A stretch of 64,000 nt of DNA, taken from NCBI GenBank assembly GCA_032622095.1, contig CP136069.1, positions 171,360,394-171,424,393 of the forward strand, written 5' to 3'. The position numbers were made by a program, and so were the translations under genes. Shown in pieces: positions 8,101-18,082 of the stretch. Below the pieces are notes generated by a model. It made no database searches. It was not told the DNA's origin and saw nothing but the letters and a program-made list of their open reading frames with translations. How positions within the stretch are numbered: position 1 is the stretch's first letter; each line of letters begins with the position of its first letter. Source of the DNA: Siphonodentalium dalli (taxonomy: Eukaryota; Mollusca; Scaphopoda; Gadilida; Siphonodentaliidae).

Positions 8101-11023
8101 CATAAATTATTTTTCATTATGATTACCATGTTGTTTGCATCGTTCATGGAGCACATCAGTGTAGTTTGCACTGCATGTAATACATGGTTCATGGTTCAAA
8201 TTCATTCATTTGTTGCATATAATCTGTTGAGTATAAAATACAGTACCCTTTAATTTCAAGTATTTTTCATCGTTCCTTTGTATGTATGGTGAGCTGAAAT
8301 TTCGGAGTCAACTCGGACATGCATCTCTATGCGTTTCTTTTACCCTTTCATGGCGGGAGCTGCGCTGGTGAAGCATCCAATATCATGCACAAGTGCGTTC
8401 TCTTATATATGATAGTCTCCCATATGGAGCCTCGCATATATAAGAGAATGAACTGGACTACAAGGTGGAGGTAAATATGTCTAGGCCAATGTGTTCTTAT
8501 ATGCTCCATACATGGGAGACTCGCATATGTACGATAATGCATTAGGCAGAGGGTTTTCGCAAAATTTCAAGCAGCTCGTCATGGAAGGGTTGAGGTCCAA
8601 TCTAATCATCTGGTAAAACTTACGTCCAAACATCCCTCCCATCCCTCCCATCATCCCTCCCATTCCGCCTGGCATTCCTCCTCCTGAAACGAAAATCGCG
8701 GTAAGTTTATATATGCAAAGCTTGAAATATGTCCCTAAATTCAGGCAATTCTATAAGGATTGGCCATTTATAAATGGACAATCCGTACCTAAATTTTCAT
8801 TAATTAATGGTCAAACCGACCACGCGTGGCACGCGAGCTTGAGATTGTCCACTAAATCACGACATATATAGATAATCCTGCATGTTAGCTTCATATTTAA
8901 TCTGAAGGGTAAAAATGAATGTACCTTAACTAAATAACGGAGATATTTGAAGAAGTGTTTTTGACGAAATAACGGAGATATTTGAAGAAGTGTTTTTGAC
9001 GAAAGAATTTGACTTATATTTCACCAGAGTTGATCTATTGTGGTTTTGCAATTTCTCATACACATCGCCGTTATTTAGTAAATGTACATTCTTTATAGAG
9101 TTATTATCCTTCAGATTAAATATGAAGCTAACATGCAGGATTATCTATATATGTCGTTATTTAGTGGACAATCCCAAGCTCGCGTGCCACACGTGGTCGG
9201 ATTGACCATTAATTAATGAAAATTTAGGTACGGATTGTCATTTATTAATGGACAATCTTATGCGCATTAGGTGCTAAATTACGCACATAAAGAATATTTG
9301 AAATAGCATATGAACCTGAGAAATATGTAGATATGACTATACACAAATCACATCGTTCTATCCTGGCACAGTTTCGATGTGCTATTCTCCCTCTGAGGTT
9401 CGAAATTTGGCGTTTTAAACATGGGAAGTTCCATGGACGCATTTGTGTTATATGTATAGCTTGAAAGAGGTCGAAGATGATATTCGCTTCCTCTTGTGTT
9501 GCCCTTATTATCATGATCTCAGAGTATACCTCTTAAAAATCTCTACTTGAAATAATTTCTTAATTGGTATCCGAAGGAAAGACTGATGAAGCACTAATAG
9601 AAATAATATCTTACCCACGACAAATATCTAATACCTCTCCAACGCTTTCAACAAAAGAAAGAACGTTTTATATAGATATTAAACGTTTAAATATTTCTAT
9701 ACTTTTATACGAACTAAATATGTTACACATATACTTACTAAATCTCGCATTTAGAAAGCATCATGTCCCGAATTGTTTAGCATGGAACGATAACAATCGT
9801 TCTTTTTTAGTATATTTCTGGTATTGTAAAACTATTAGGAACGATTATCTCATTCTGTGTGAAAAATTCAAAGTTTGGACATTGCCATAACCTTGTTAAT
9901 TCTTTTCATATTTAGGAAATGAATTAAATTTGAGTGTGTTTTGTTGAAGGGTATAGCGATATTATCTACCCCATGCACGCAGCACTTTAACCCTTTACCC
10001 AACAGAAGGGCCCTGTGCCAATGCATTCTCTTATATATGCGAGTCGACCATAGGTCGCCTCGCATATATAAGAGAATGCATTGGCTTAACACATTAAAAA
10101 TTATAAAATTGTTAAAGAATGTAAGAAAAAATGGTAAAAAGTGTTAAAAAAAGATTTTTTTTAGGCCAATGCATTCTCTTATATATGCGAGGCGACCTAT
10201 GGTCGACTCGCATATATAAGAGAATGCATTGGCACAGGGCATAACTGTAACTATCACAATGTGGTCAAGGAGCCGGTTCCAATGATACCCATATTTGTAT
10301 GGTTCTATTGAGACAGACCGAAGATATTTTAGGCTGTTGAAGCTTTTTTGGCCGGTTTTGGCCGGTTTGTTGGGTAAAGGGTTAAGGTAGCCCAATACTC
10401 TACCAGTAAATTATCGAGCGATTAGCACATGGCCACGCCGCCACGCACCGTCGTTCTATTTATCACTTTTAGTAAACTGTGTTGTCAATCCTTCCCAATT
10501 ACGTTAATCATATTTGGACCCTTACATCCAAGTATTCATCATTCGGATTGCTCTGAGAAGTTCATTCTGTTCGCTGTATGTTCAAAACCGGTTTTGAGCA
10601 TTTTGTCACAGATATGGAACCCATTTGTTTTCTATCAAAACCAAATCATCATTGGTTTTATTCGAAACCAGATTTTATTTTGGTCAAAACCAATCTATCA
10701 AAACAAAAATTGTTGTTATGAAAACCTTAACTTTATTTTTACGTTTTGGTTTTGATCAAAATCACGTTTGGTTTCAAATGAAATCAACAGTTTTAAGAGT
10801 GTGAGATTGGTGTCCAAATGAACAATGCCCGTTTACTGCGTGCATGTATACAATTAAATGCTTGATTATAATTTGATGTCTTACCTCCTGGCATCCCCGG
10901 CATCGGTGGCATACCCGGCATTTGCATTCCTCCCATACCTCCCATGCCCCCGGTAGGGTCTGGCATCATCGGCAAACCACCACCAAACTGTGCCGACACG
11001 GCAGCATACGTTAGACTCAAACA
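5062..11023 (-). CDS. Secreted methionine/glycine/proline-rich small protein, five exons (start exon not found)
   Basis: Spliced gene read on the minus strand: exons 11023-10885, 8683-8624, 6282-6232, 5536-5518 and 5143-5062. Each inner edge has AG acceptor and GT donor (gtaag, gtaagt, gtaagt, gtatgt). Intron phases are 1, 1, 1, 2 and match at every junction; the total is 351 nt, 116 residues plus stop. The first residues (LTYAAVSA then QFGGG) look like the end of a signal peptide with A-V-S-A before the cut, so the product is probably secreted. The mature part has GGM repeats, PGMPPMPGMPG, a six-proline run, then MMMM and LMMQMM, and a polar tail with GCCPP ending in KLFK. By my count 23 of about 105 residues are Met. 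I recognise no domain. Met-rich secreted proteins are known in mollusc shell matrix (for example the Pinctada nacre protein MRNP34), and Met clusters can bind Cu(I), but both links are inference. The start codon must lie in an exon above 11,023. The third and fourth introns hold LINE scraps, a minisatellite and a B-family MITE. Confidence 0.78.
5518..5536 (-). CDS. Met-rich gene: 19-nt microexon
   Basis: Nineteen bases (TGATGATGCAAATGATGAG) lie between a strong acceptor (ttcgttttcttgcag) and donor gtatgt. In the phase carried from the previous exon they read L-M-M-Q-M-M plus two bases of a Ser codon, continuing the Met run. It shifts phase from 1 to 2, as the last exon needs. The tiny size makes it the least certain exon, but both flanks and the phase fit. 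Confidence 0.65.
5989..6095 (-). repeat. Second copy of part of the 4.77-4.87 kb LINE fragment
   Basis: About 105 bp nearly identical to 4768-4875 (both contain GATATATTTCAATTTCAGAT and CCGAGCGCTTCCATACATAA), with a one-base insertion (TTACCG becomes TTAACCG). It sits in the intron between the 51-nt and 19-nt exons of the Met-rich gene. Confidence 0.8.
6232..6282 (-). CDS. Met-rich gene: 51-nt symmetric poly-Pro/poly-Met exon
   Basis: The acceptor gattcttcttttag precedes CACCACC and the donor is TGT gtaagt. The exon is 51 nt and phase 1 at both ends. Read in the phase set by the previous exon it gives a run of six prolines, QPKRQNP and four methionines. In the plus-strand view this is the GTG-repeat block. 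A 60-bp minisatellite begins 15 bp upstream of the acceptor. Confidence 0.75.
6298..6560. repeat. 60-bp minisatellite, about four copies
   Basis: Repeats of a unit containing AACATTGTATATAGTGGG, GTTATACGTTCATTACATG and CATACGTACTGAAT, starting near 6298, 6358, 6418 and 6493. It is intronic and begins 15 bp from an exon acceptor of the Met-rich gene. Confidence 0.8.
6600..6870 (+). repeat. Dispersed repeat G (TTTTCACTGTKGCCC family)
   Basis: Contains GTGTTTTCACTGTTGCCC, ACCAACGGGTATGCTTATTT and several AATATGAACTTATTTC motifs. The same order of motifs recurs at 19.64, 22.2, 53.7 and 54.0 kb. An old, diverged interspersed family of unknown type. Confidence 0.55.
7090..7265. repeat. Foldback palindrome with arms of about 75 bp
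   Basis: The left arm (ATCAATTAGTTCCGAGAACT ... GAGGTGAGAGACGTC) is mirrored by the right arm (GATGTCTCTCGCCTCTCG ... CTCCGGAACTAATTGAC), with a roughly 30-bp centre. A MITE-like foldback inside the long third intron of the Met-rich gene. Confidence 0.65.
7266..8339. other. Intronic DNA, small hairpin at 7806-7858
   Basis: No coding signal is recognised. TTCGCGGAAGG and CCTTTCCGCGAA form an imperfect hairpin at 7806-7858. The 108-codon ORF over it (7697-8023 plus) has no known motif. Confidence 0.35.
8340..8593. mobile_element. Family B TTAA-type MITE, copy 1 (decayed)
   Basis: The ends TACCCTTTCATGGCGGGAGC and GCAGCTCGTCATGGAAGGGT are inverted copies. Inside are two hairpins related to family A (GCGTTCTCTTATATATGATA... 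and TGTTCTTATATGCTCC...). Both TTAA sites have decayed (TTAC and TTGA). It lies in an intron, 30 bp from the donor of the 60-nt exon. Confidence 0.65.
8624..8683 (-). CDS. Met-rich gene: 60-nt symmetric GGM exon
   Basis: The acceptor ttttcgtttcag precedes GAGGAGGAATG, and the donor GGAC gtaagt is close to consensus. The exon is 60 nt and phase 1 at both ends, so it can be skipped or duplicated without frameshift. It encodes only Gly, Met, Pro and Phe (GGGMPGGMGGMMGG...). The B-family MITE at 8340-8593 ends 30 bp beyond its donor. Confidence 0.82.
8756..9263. repeat. Long-TIR foldback element, about 510 bp
   Basis: The left arm (8756-8925: ATGGACAATCCGTACC ... ATAATCCTGCATGTTAGC) is repeated inverted at 9085-9263. 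Arms are about 170 bp with a few mismatches. The centre holds a direct tandem copy of AGATATTTGAAGAAGTGTTT (8940-9002). It lies in the first intron of the Met-rich gene. No transposase is seen. Confidence 0.75.
9264..9986. other. No feature recognised
   Basis: Intronic AT-rich DNA of the Met-rich gene; short ORFs on both strands without motifs. Confidence 0.35.
9987..10385 (-). mobile_element. Family A TTAA MITE, copy 2
   Basis: 399 bp from TTAACCCTTTACCCAACA to the inverse end, minus orientation (CCGGCC arm at the right). Both hairpins are intact, separated by the TGTTAAAGAATGTAAG spacer. It sits in the first mapped intron of the Met-rich gene. Confidence 0.88.
10590..10790. repeat. AAAACCAAA-rich imperfect repeat
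   Basis: Many variants of ATCAAAACCAAATC and its inverse (TTTGGTTTTGATC) in about 200 bp; low-complexity intronic DNA. Confidence 0.45.
10885..11023 (-). CDS. Met-rich gene: exon with signal-peptide end and GGM/PGM repeats
   Basis: The acceptor ctcttttcag precedes TGT TTG AGT CTA, and the exon ends CCA GGA G before gtaagacat (phase 0 in, phase 1 out, 139 nt). It encodes the hydrophobic end of a signal peptide, a likely cut after AVSA, then QFGGGLPMMPDPT and three GGM units followed by PGM/PPM units. There is a stop in frame just 5' of the acceptor, so translation must start in an upstream exon that I could not find. Confidence 0.8.
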
Positions 11024-12210
11024 CTGAAAAGAGACATTAGGGTGTGTTCACACAGATGGTAAATTGTCGAGCAAATCTTCATGAAATTTTCCAAAAGAGA
11101 GCTATATATTGCACAGTTTTGAATACTATATACTGGAATTACAGAGTACACGTCTTATATTGTTCTACCACTTGCAGCAGCGTTGAAATGTCACGAGTCG
11201 ACACTATTATTAATTATGGAAACAAATCCCCACGATTCGGGGTGGGGTAGCAAAATACTCCAGACTACAAGCTTGTTTTTATTTATTTATATTTTTGGGA
11301 CCCACTATACAGAGAACGCACGCTTTTTGTTCCTTTCATATCTCTGACACCGACCATTCCAACACAAGTTTGTTTTCCAAGTGCAATTGGGGACCCACCC
11401 CCAAAGTTTGATGAAAAACGGTGAACATAACTGATACATGTAAGGCTTGCAAAGCGTGTGAACTGTTTTAAATAACCATCAGAGTGAAATAAAATGCCAA
11501 TCAAGTAAGCTTAATAAAAAGTACCATACATGTACATCTCAGAAAATCATAAAACGCTCATTAACAAACATGTCAAATAAGGTTCAGCATCCACACCCAT
11601 AAGTCACCCGCAGTATATGCGTAGCAGCGTATTCTCTGACGTTGTAACTACATGTAGGCCCGACTGGATGACCAAAATATCGCCCAGTCTCTGTATCAAT
11701 TATTATATAATGTACCATCTGCAGTCTGTTCCATTAACCAATAACAAATAATTGAAGAACACACTGATACAATATATGTATTCTTTGCAAGTAGCAGAAA
11801 CACAGGGGATTGTAACGCGCCCTCTGATCCGACACACCCCAAATTGTTTTACCACCGTGCATAACCAGAATACACCGGTTTCGAGATACATGTATATAGT
11901 ACAGGAATCAATACTGATTTCGGGTTATCAGTGACAAACACTGAATCTCAATAGACTATAGTATTGCCATCCTTTCTTTATACTACATGTAAGTACTCAT
12001 TGACGGGTAGTTCATTTAGGACATGTTCCTATACAGTTTGTTGAACTTTATAACTGAACATTCCCAACCAATGAATAGGAATTATTCTGCATTTGTATTA
12101 TACATGTATCTGCTATCTGCTTATATTTCCTATATATCCCCCTGATGAATAATACATTATTGGAGTGTATAATTGTATAACTGATGTTTTAAAGATTGAT
12201 TGATTGATTG
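11024..12210. other. Upstream of the known Met-rich exons; start exon not found
   Basis: The missing first exon of the Met-rich gene must lie here or beyond, on the minus strand. I looked for an ATG followed by a hydrophobic stretch and a phase-0 GT donor and found no convincing candidate. Confidence 0.35.
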
Positions 12211-12217
12211 TGTTACA

Positions 12218-12260
12218 ATGTCGCTTTCAGCAACTAAGGCCATATCACGACATTGAATTG
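12218..12260. repeat. Dispersed repeat scrap shared with 4.48 kb
   Basis: The stretch CGCTTTCAGCAACTAAGGCC to CACGACATTG is identical to 4478-4515. At 4.5 kb it continues into CCAGTTTTAGCGG. Here that continuation appears about 290 bp later (12,543), so extra DNA sits between the two parts. Confidence 0.5.
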
Positions 12261-12594
12261 AATTGTTTATTCTTACAAACTGTATAACATACAGTGTTTA
12301 GAAATACAAAACGTAACGTTGGGCCGGTCTTCTCCCAACACAGTATACAGCATATATAATATACAGTTCACGCATTAAATTAATAACATAAAGGTACATA
12401 TGTGTGATTGGAAGGAGATCGGTCCGCCGATATGATCACAACGCATGCGCCTGTTTGATAATTTTCAACAGAGAAATTGGAAAAAATGACTAATTATGGG
12501 GGAGAATCGTCCCCAACTATTACAGCGAGGATCTAACGTCCGACAATTGCCAGTTTTATTGGTGGAGGAAATGCCTAACTGTGATTAAAATGGT

Positions 12595-12784
12595 TGATAA
12601 ACTCGTCGATCGTGTGCGGCAAATCACCGGCCTCCGACGAGTATAACTGGCAACTTCACCAGATAGCGATTTCGTGTTACAAAGTCCCCGATGAAAACAT
12701 GTGGATTTGAGCTATTATCGTCAGCGCTGGATGGCGAAACAGCTTGAAGTTGTACCCATAACCGACTGAGCCACAGATGCCCCC
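12595..12784 (-). mobile_element. tRNA-derived SINE, copy 1
   Basis: Read on the minus strand it starts GGGGGCATCTGTGGCTCAGT (box A TGGCTCAGTCGG), followed by GATAATAGCTCAAATCCACA (box-B-like) and a body matching 30,369-30,557. The order box A, box B, shared non-tRNA body is typical of tRNA-derived SINEs transcribed by RNA polymerase III. Confidence 0.72.
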
Positions 12785-13158
12785 ATTTATTAGGGACAGG
12801 GATAAAATCTAGACATATCATACCACCTGCGTTTTCTGCAACGAAGGTGTGCTAAAATGTGATATATAAGTCGCCACAACGCTAATCGCGCAATTCCCGT
12901 GATGTTTAGCGCTAAGTTGACATGACATATCAATCACCATGCACAGATTGGGAAGTGCACGTCAACCTAAATGTGCAGAATTCTCCGGAATTAACATAAT
13001 TTGTATTCATCGTGATGACTTGCTTTAAAATGCCATCAAATGCGCTAGATATAGTGCCGGAATATATGACTCCCGTACATTAACATGACAAGTACAGACT
13101 TGTGAATACTAATGCACATCTAAGAAGCATTCCGTTAATTGCGGCTACATTATATTAA

Positions 13159-13501
13159 TTGTACGTTGACTTTTTTAATCCGCACGACCGTCCACGAACA
13201 GGTTTGCATACAATACTCCTGATGTTGGTGAGATTTTATTTTATCATTGGAATATTTTCATCCATGCTGGCTTCATGTACGTTGACTTTTTAATCCGCAC
13301 GACCGTCCACGAACAGGTTTGCATACAATACTCCTGATGTTGGTGAGATTTTATTTTATCATTGGAATATTTTCATCCATGCTGGCTTCATGTACGTTGA
13401 CTTTTTAATCCGCACGACCGTCCACGAACATTTTTGCATACAATACTCCTGATGTTTGTGAGATTTTATTTTATCATTGGAATATTTTCATCCACAGTGC
13501 A
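13159..13501. repeat. 115-bp tandem repeat, three copies
   Basis: Units begin at GTACGTTGACTTTTTAATCC at 13161, 13277 and 13392 and run to TTTTCATCCA. They are almost identical (a few substitutions such as CAGGTTTGC to CATTTTTGC). Parts (CAATACTCCTGATGTT) recur near 14.88 kb. Confidence 0.9.
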
Positions 13502-13582
13502 TGCACGTTTCTTTTCTTTGTTTCATACCGGCCTGGTAGTTTGGATATATATGTCTCCAATGCAATTCGTTGCAAGGGGACA

Positions 13583-13992
13583 TTAGAGACCTTTCGCAAA
13601 AATCACTATTACGATTACGGATAGGATATATTGCCCTAGTAAGGTTGACACCACCAGAATTTACCTACATTGGCTAATTCTGGGACGGCATATGCCCCAC
13701 TGTATTCAGTTACAAAAAGTATTGCGTGTCTCTTTCAGATCCAATGTTCGTATCCGTGTGTAATACACCACGCGGATAATGTTAGATCGTTCCCAAGCAA
13801 GACCGGTGGCACATCGTCCCCAAGCAAGACCGGTGGCACATCCTTGACACAATCATCTACACATAATTAAACTGCATGGAGTATATTTCGGCTCACATAA
13901 GAACCCGTGCGTAAAGATAGAATTTTGGCCGTATACAGGCAGGATATTTCCATATCCGTAACCTTATTCGTGATTTTGCGAAAGTTCTCTAT
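13583..13992. mobile_element. Family E MITE (TTAGAGACCTTTCGC ends), copy 1
   Basis: Starts TTAGAGACCTTTCGCAAAAA and ends with the inverse ATTTTGCGAAAGTTCTCTA. TIRs of about 35 bp include GATTACGGATA. The interior (CGGCATATGCCCCACTGTAT; a 19-bp tandem CAAGCAAGACCGGTGGCAC) matches the copy at 20.4 kb. A TA target is plausible. Confidence 0.75.
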
Positions 13993-14441
13993 TGTCCTAT
14001 TTACCATCTGACGAAAAGCGAAGGCTAGCATGTGTCCTAAAAAATATAACATGGTAAATGGATCGTGATATACCTGGTAACTGGCGACGTTGGACACCTT
14101 CCCCACTATGAACAACTAGTGATAAGAATTATGAATGAGGTACTACGTCACTACAATTTGTGTTCTTTCCATCAGTTGTCGTTTTGCCATACCCGTAGTT
14201 ACGATTGCGGTTTCAAGAAGCCAAGCATGGAAGCTTTACAAGCACTCGTCGAGCCTACCACTAAACATAACCTGATAAAAACATAATTAAGTACAAACTA
14301 ATCACGACAAACGGAACAACAGGACCTTAATGTGAGTGGCAAGAAGATTGAACGGCACTATTTTATCACAAACCTACTCGTAGTCGTCAATTTTGCGAAA
14401 AGGGTTTTGGACCGTCCGGAACATTTACGACTGCTATTAGC
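13993..14441. other. No feature recognised
   Basis: Short ORFs only (13867-14115 minus; 14065-14286 plus), without motifs. Confidence 0.3.
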
Positions 14442-14701
14442 TACAGTAATGCCCTAAATAATCGACTCCTTAACCACAGCAGAGTTATGGGTAACATTTT
14501 CAGGATTTAGTCGGAAATATGGCTTGTTGCCATTCATTGGAAAGCTCTCAGTGAGAGCGTTCCGATGAATGGCAACAAGTCATATTTCTCAGTGAGAGCT
14601 TTCCGATGAATGGCAACAAGCCATATTTCCGACTAAATCCTGAAAAAGTTACCCATAATTCTGCTGTGGTTAAGGAGTCGATTATTTAGGGCATTACTGT
14701 A
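14442..14701. repeat. 260-bp palindrome with duplicated inner arm
   Basis: TACAGTAATGCCCTAAATAA ... GGCTTGTTGCCATTCATTGG is mirrored by CCGATGAATGGCAACAAGCC ... TTATTTAGGGCATTACTGTA. Arms are about 110 bp. The inner CGATGAATGGCAACAAG/CATATTTC segment occurs twice on the right side. It looks like a TA-flanked foldback MITE. Confidence 0.8.
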
Positions 14702-15359
14702 TTCGAAATTCTTATCAGTAGTAGTTCATTATGTGGAATGTGTCCAATGGAACTTATTTGCATTTGCCATGTTCATTATTTCATCATAAATTGATGGACC
14801 GCACATTTGTGTTGCCTGACGAGCACCAGTTTAGCAGAAGTACACTGCAAACAAACAGTTCACTGCACAATACGATCCAATACTCCTGATGTTAATAACA
14901 AGACATAGCGACGAAGCCACATAGAGAGTCAGATCATGCAACCTTGTTCGTGGACGACAGTCATGTGGGTTATAAAGTCAACGCCCACTTAATGTAATGC
15001 CACTGACGCCTTCCCGTAAACAATGTGACAGCACACATCTGCATGGTTGATTTGTTGGTGTCATACAATGTCTATTAGCACGACGGATGTCAAAAAAGCG
15101 CCTGTCGTGATAACACTATCCGGTTATCTATCATCACATCGTGAGAAACTTAAAATTCATGTGTTGCTCACAGTACGTGTGTTCACATATATCAGGAAAA
15201 TATATGCGTATCTTGATTTATAACATGTAAGATGTACCATATTGAATATATTAGCAAAATATATTCGACAAATAGTTGATATTGTGGCCGTTTCTGTTGG
15301 TCGGCATACCTATATGGTATGCGTTCATTTTTATGTTTACCCATACCATAGTATGGTAA

Positions 15360-15700
15360 ACATAGTGTCGTTGCCCGGATTGACCACTCGTCGTTCGTCC
15401 GTATGTCCGTCTGTCCGTTTGTCTGCCTGTCCGTAGACACTTTACGAGTAATGCGAAAACTCAAACATTGTCTATCTGATCGAAACCAAATTTTGTATAT
15501 GGGTTTCTCAGCCCAAAATACAGATCGATACGAGTTCGAATTTGGGTTTGATCCGAGTTTTTGTTACAGAGTTATGGCCCTTTTTCAACTTAGAATTCAC
15601 ACATTCTGCCATAACTCAAACATTTTTTATCTGATTGGAACCAAATTTGGTATGTGAGTTTCACAGCCCAAAATACAGATCGATTCCGAATATGGAAAAA
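15360..15700. repeat. CCGTCTGTCC-rich dispersed repeat with 150-bp internal repeat
   Basis: Begins with a GTCCGTNTGTCCGT run, followed by two related blocks containing CTCAAACATTNTNTATCTGA, AACCAAATTTNGTATNTG and CAGCCCAAAATACAGATCGA. I associate this repeat type with bivalve genomes, but that is recall rather than a search result. Overlapping ORFs are not genes. Confidence 0.5.
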
Positions 15701-17301
15701 TTCAATTTTTTTAGATTTATCTCCTTGCTAAATTTAGCATATACAGATATTAAATTTTGTTTGAACTTTAATAACAATAACAAAAAAATTTAAATAATAA
15801 AAAAAAATTGACACTTTCATTTATTTTAGTTTTATACGATTAATTAGGTGTGATATCCTGTTTTGAAAATATGAAGATTTTATTGCAATAGTTTCATGTA
15901 ATATAATGATATCAATAAATTACCATGTGATCATCCAACATCCAGAGTATATGAGAGGATTTTGTCATTCCAAGTGAAATCTGTTATGAAATGAGTGATG
16001 ACATATGATACAGAGCTCTGGTGGGTCAAGCAAGATAAACAACACTGGTGGCTGGCTGTTTGTTTATTCTAACTGTCAAATTGATTAATGGCAGCACAAG
16101 GCTGGTGTTTTTCCTATTCTTGAAATTTCATTACAGGGTGAGATAAGGGCCCCCTCACCTATATAAGTGTCTTCTAAATTCCATTAATTTGCTTCAAAAA
16201 TAATTAACCCTTTCCTAGGTTTCCATAGACACATGCTATAACGTACATGGACTCTTCCTCATATCTCTTAATATATACTGGGTATCTTTGCACACTATTC
16301 ACTTCTATCAATTTTGGTATTGACTGATTAATTGATTTTTGAAAAATATATTAACCCTTCAGACACGTGCTTTCAAAATTAAAACAACAGCTGATAGCCA
16401 ATATGATTTATCTATGCAATGGGGAAACAGGCAGATAAATATACATGACTATTGTAAGTGATGACTTGTTTTGAAAATCAATATGGTAGATGTTAGTATT
16501 TCCAGGAACCTTATTTTCCCATTTGTTCACATTTTCATGGTTGATTGAATTTTAGGGGCCACAGAGCACTTAGAAGATTAACATTGAAGGTTGTGGCTTT
16601 TAGTGCACAAGCTACTTGTAAAACATTGTAATGTGTGAAACCATTCAAATGAGGGCTAACTTACTTTCTTTGATATGAACGATTTAGTGGTCATAGGGGC
16701 CAGCATCCCCATCATATTATGTCTGTATAACATTATATAGATAATACTTTTGAATTGTATAAACTACATATATTTTTGAAAACCATACACCCCTGTTATA
16801 AAACACTTAATCTTATTTAATACACAGGTCAGATCTGATCTTATATCTGTCCATGTTTGATAAACAAGTAACTGGTGAGAAGGGGGGGGGGGTAATTAAA
16901 GTACCATTTAAATACGAGATGGAATCCCCTACATATATGTCGTTCTAAGCAGTCTGGCTTGTCAACAATTATAATTTCTCTTTAGAAGTGAATAATAAAT
17001 TTTGAATATCTGGCATGTCAAAAGTGGCAAAGATAGGGATTTATCACGTTTGCTTCCAATGAGTTAACTTAAACTCCTAAACATGTCCTCCGAAATCACT
17101 AAACCATTGGATCTCACAGTAAGAGGTCCCTGTGTGAATAGGGACATAGTTATGAGATTTAAAACTACTCCTCCCCAACCCAAATACTTTAACCCTTTCT
17201 TAAGACAAATTATTTGAGCTTTTGATTTCAAGTTGGGTACTGATATATGGATTAATTCCTGTGATCATATCTTTGACAAATTATCAGTTATGGCTAGTCG
17301 C

Positions 17302-17353
17302 TATCGCCAAGGTATGGGTTAAACATCTGCCGGTCGTGATCGGCCTATCGTTT
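17302..17353. repeat. 52-bp direct repeat with hairpin core, copy 1
   Basis: TATCGCCAAGGTATGGGTTA followed by CATCTGCCGGTCGTGATCGG. The core GCCGGTCGTGATCGGC can fold. The partner lies at 18,031. Confidence 0.75.
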
Positions 17354-18030
17354 TAATAATTAAAAACAATTATTTTTTTAAGTTTGAAAATTTGAAAAAC
17401 TAACACCATCATAACTCTGCCAAGGGTACCCCGAATCACCACACTAAATTTGTTTAAATCAGTCCAAAATATTGTGTTATGTACTGGTAAATCTGTTTGG
17501 AGCAACATCAAATCAAATTCACCAATTCCATGCCATTCCTTTGGAGCTATTGATTAGACTATATCATTTTCTGATGTCTCTTTAATATGCCAATGTGCAA
17601 ATAATCTGATAAAGAAGGCTATGGTATCTAATTTAAAATAAAGATTCAACAATAAACATCACATGATATTAGCAGTAGACTTGGACATCTGTGCTGCAGA
17701 GTTATATCTTAAGATGGTCTGAGGTCATTATAATTGTTTAATATTGGTTTAATAGAGAGGTCAGTGTTCAACATAAACAATTCCTGAGATTTGTTGGCGC
17801 TCTGCTATATTATTCCATGTTCAGGTCACACCTTTCACATTTAACCCAAGGCTGTGGTGCGGTGGCTTAGCATTACATATCCTGTACCAGTGCATTCTCT
17901 TATATAAATGCCTGTGACCCATACATTCCAATAATTTGTGTTATGTACATTTGTCTATAATAGTACATACAGTATACTCTATAATTCAAAACCAAAACTC
18001 TCATTTATGATTCCGATCATAGTAATTTTT

Positions 18031-18082
18031 TATCGCCAAGGGATGGGTTAACATCTGCCGATCGTGATCGGCCTCTCGTTTA
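18031..18082. repeat. 52-bp direct repeat with hairpin core, copy 2
   Basis: TATCGCCAAGGGATGGGTTA followed by CATCTGCCGATCGTGATCGG. Here the core GCCGATCGTGATCGGC is a better palindrome than in copy 1. Confidence 0.75.

Noticed and set aside
12595-12784. tRNA gene with boxes A and B
   Set aside because: The head has a mutated box B and is followed by a body shared with 30.4 kb, so it is a SINE and not a tRNA gene.
13655-13730. Possible signal-peptide exon of the Met-rich gene on the minus strand (donor TGTAG gtaaat)
   Set aside because: The frame from the only ATG stops after four codons, and the site lies inside an E-family MITE.
17302-18082. Solo LTR or small LTR element
   Set aside because: The repeats are only 52 bp, lack TG...CA ends, and no primer-binding site, polypurine tract or gag/pol is present.
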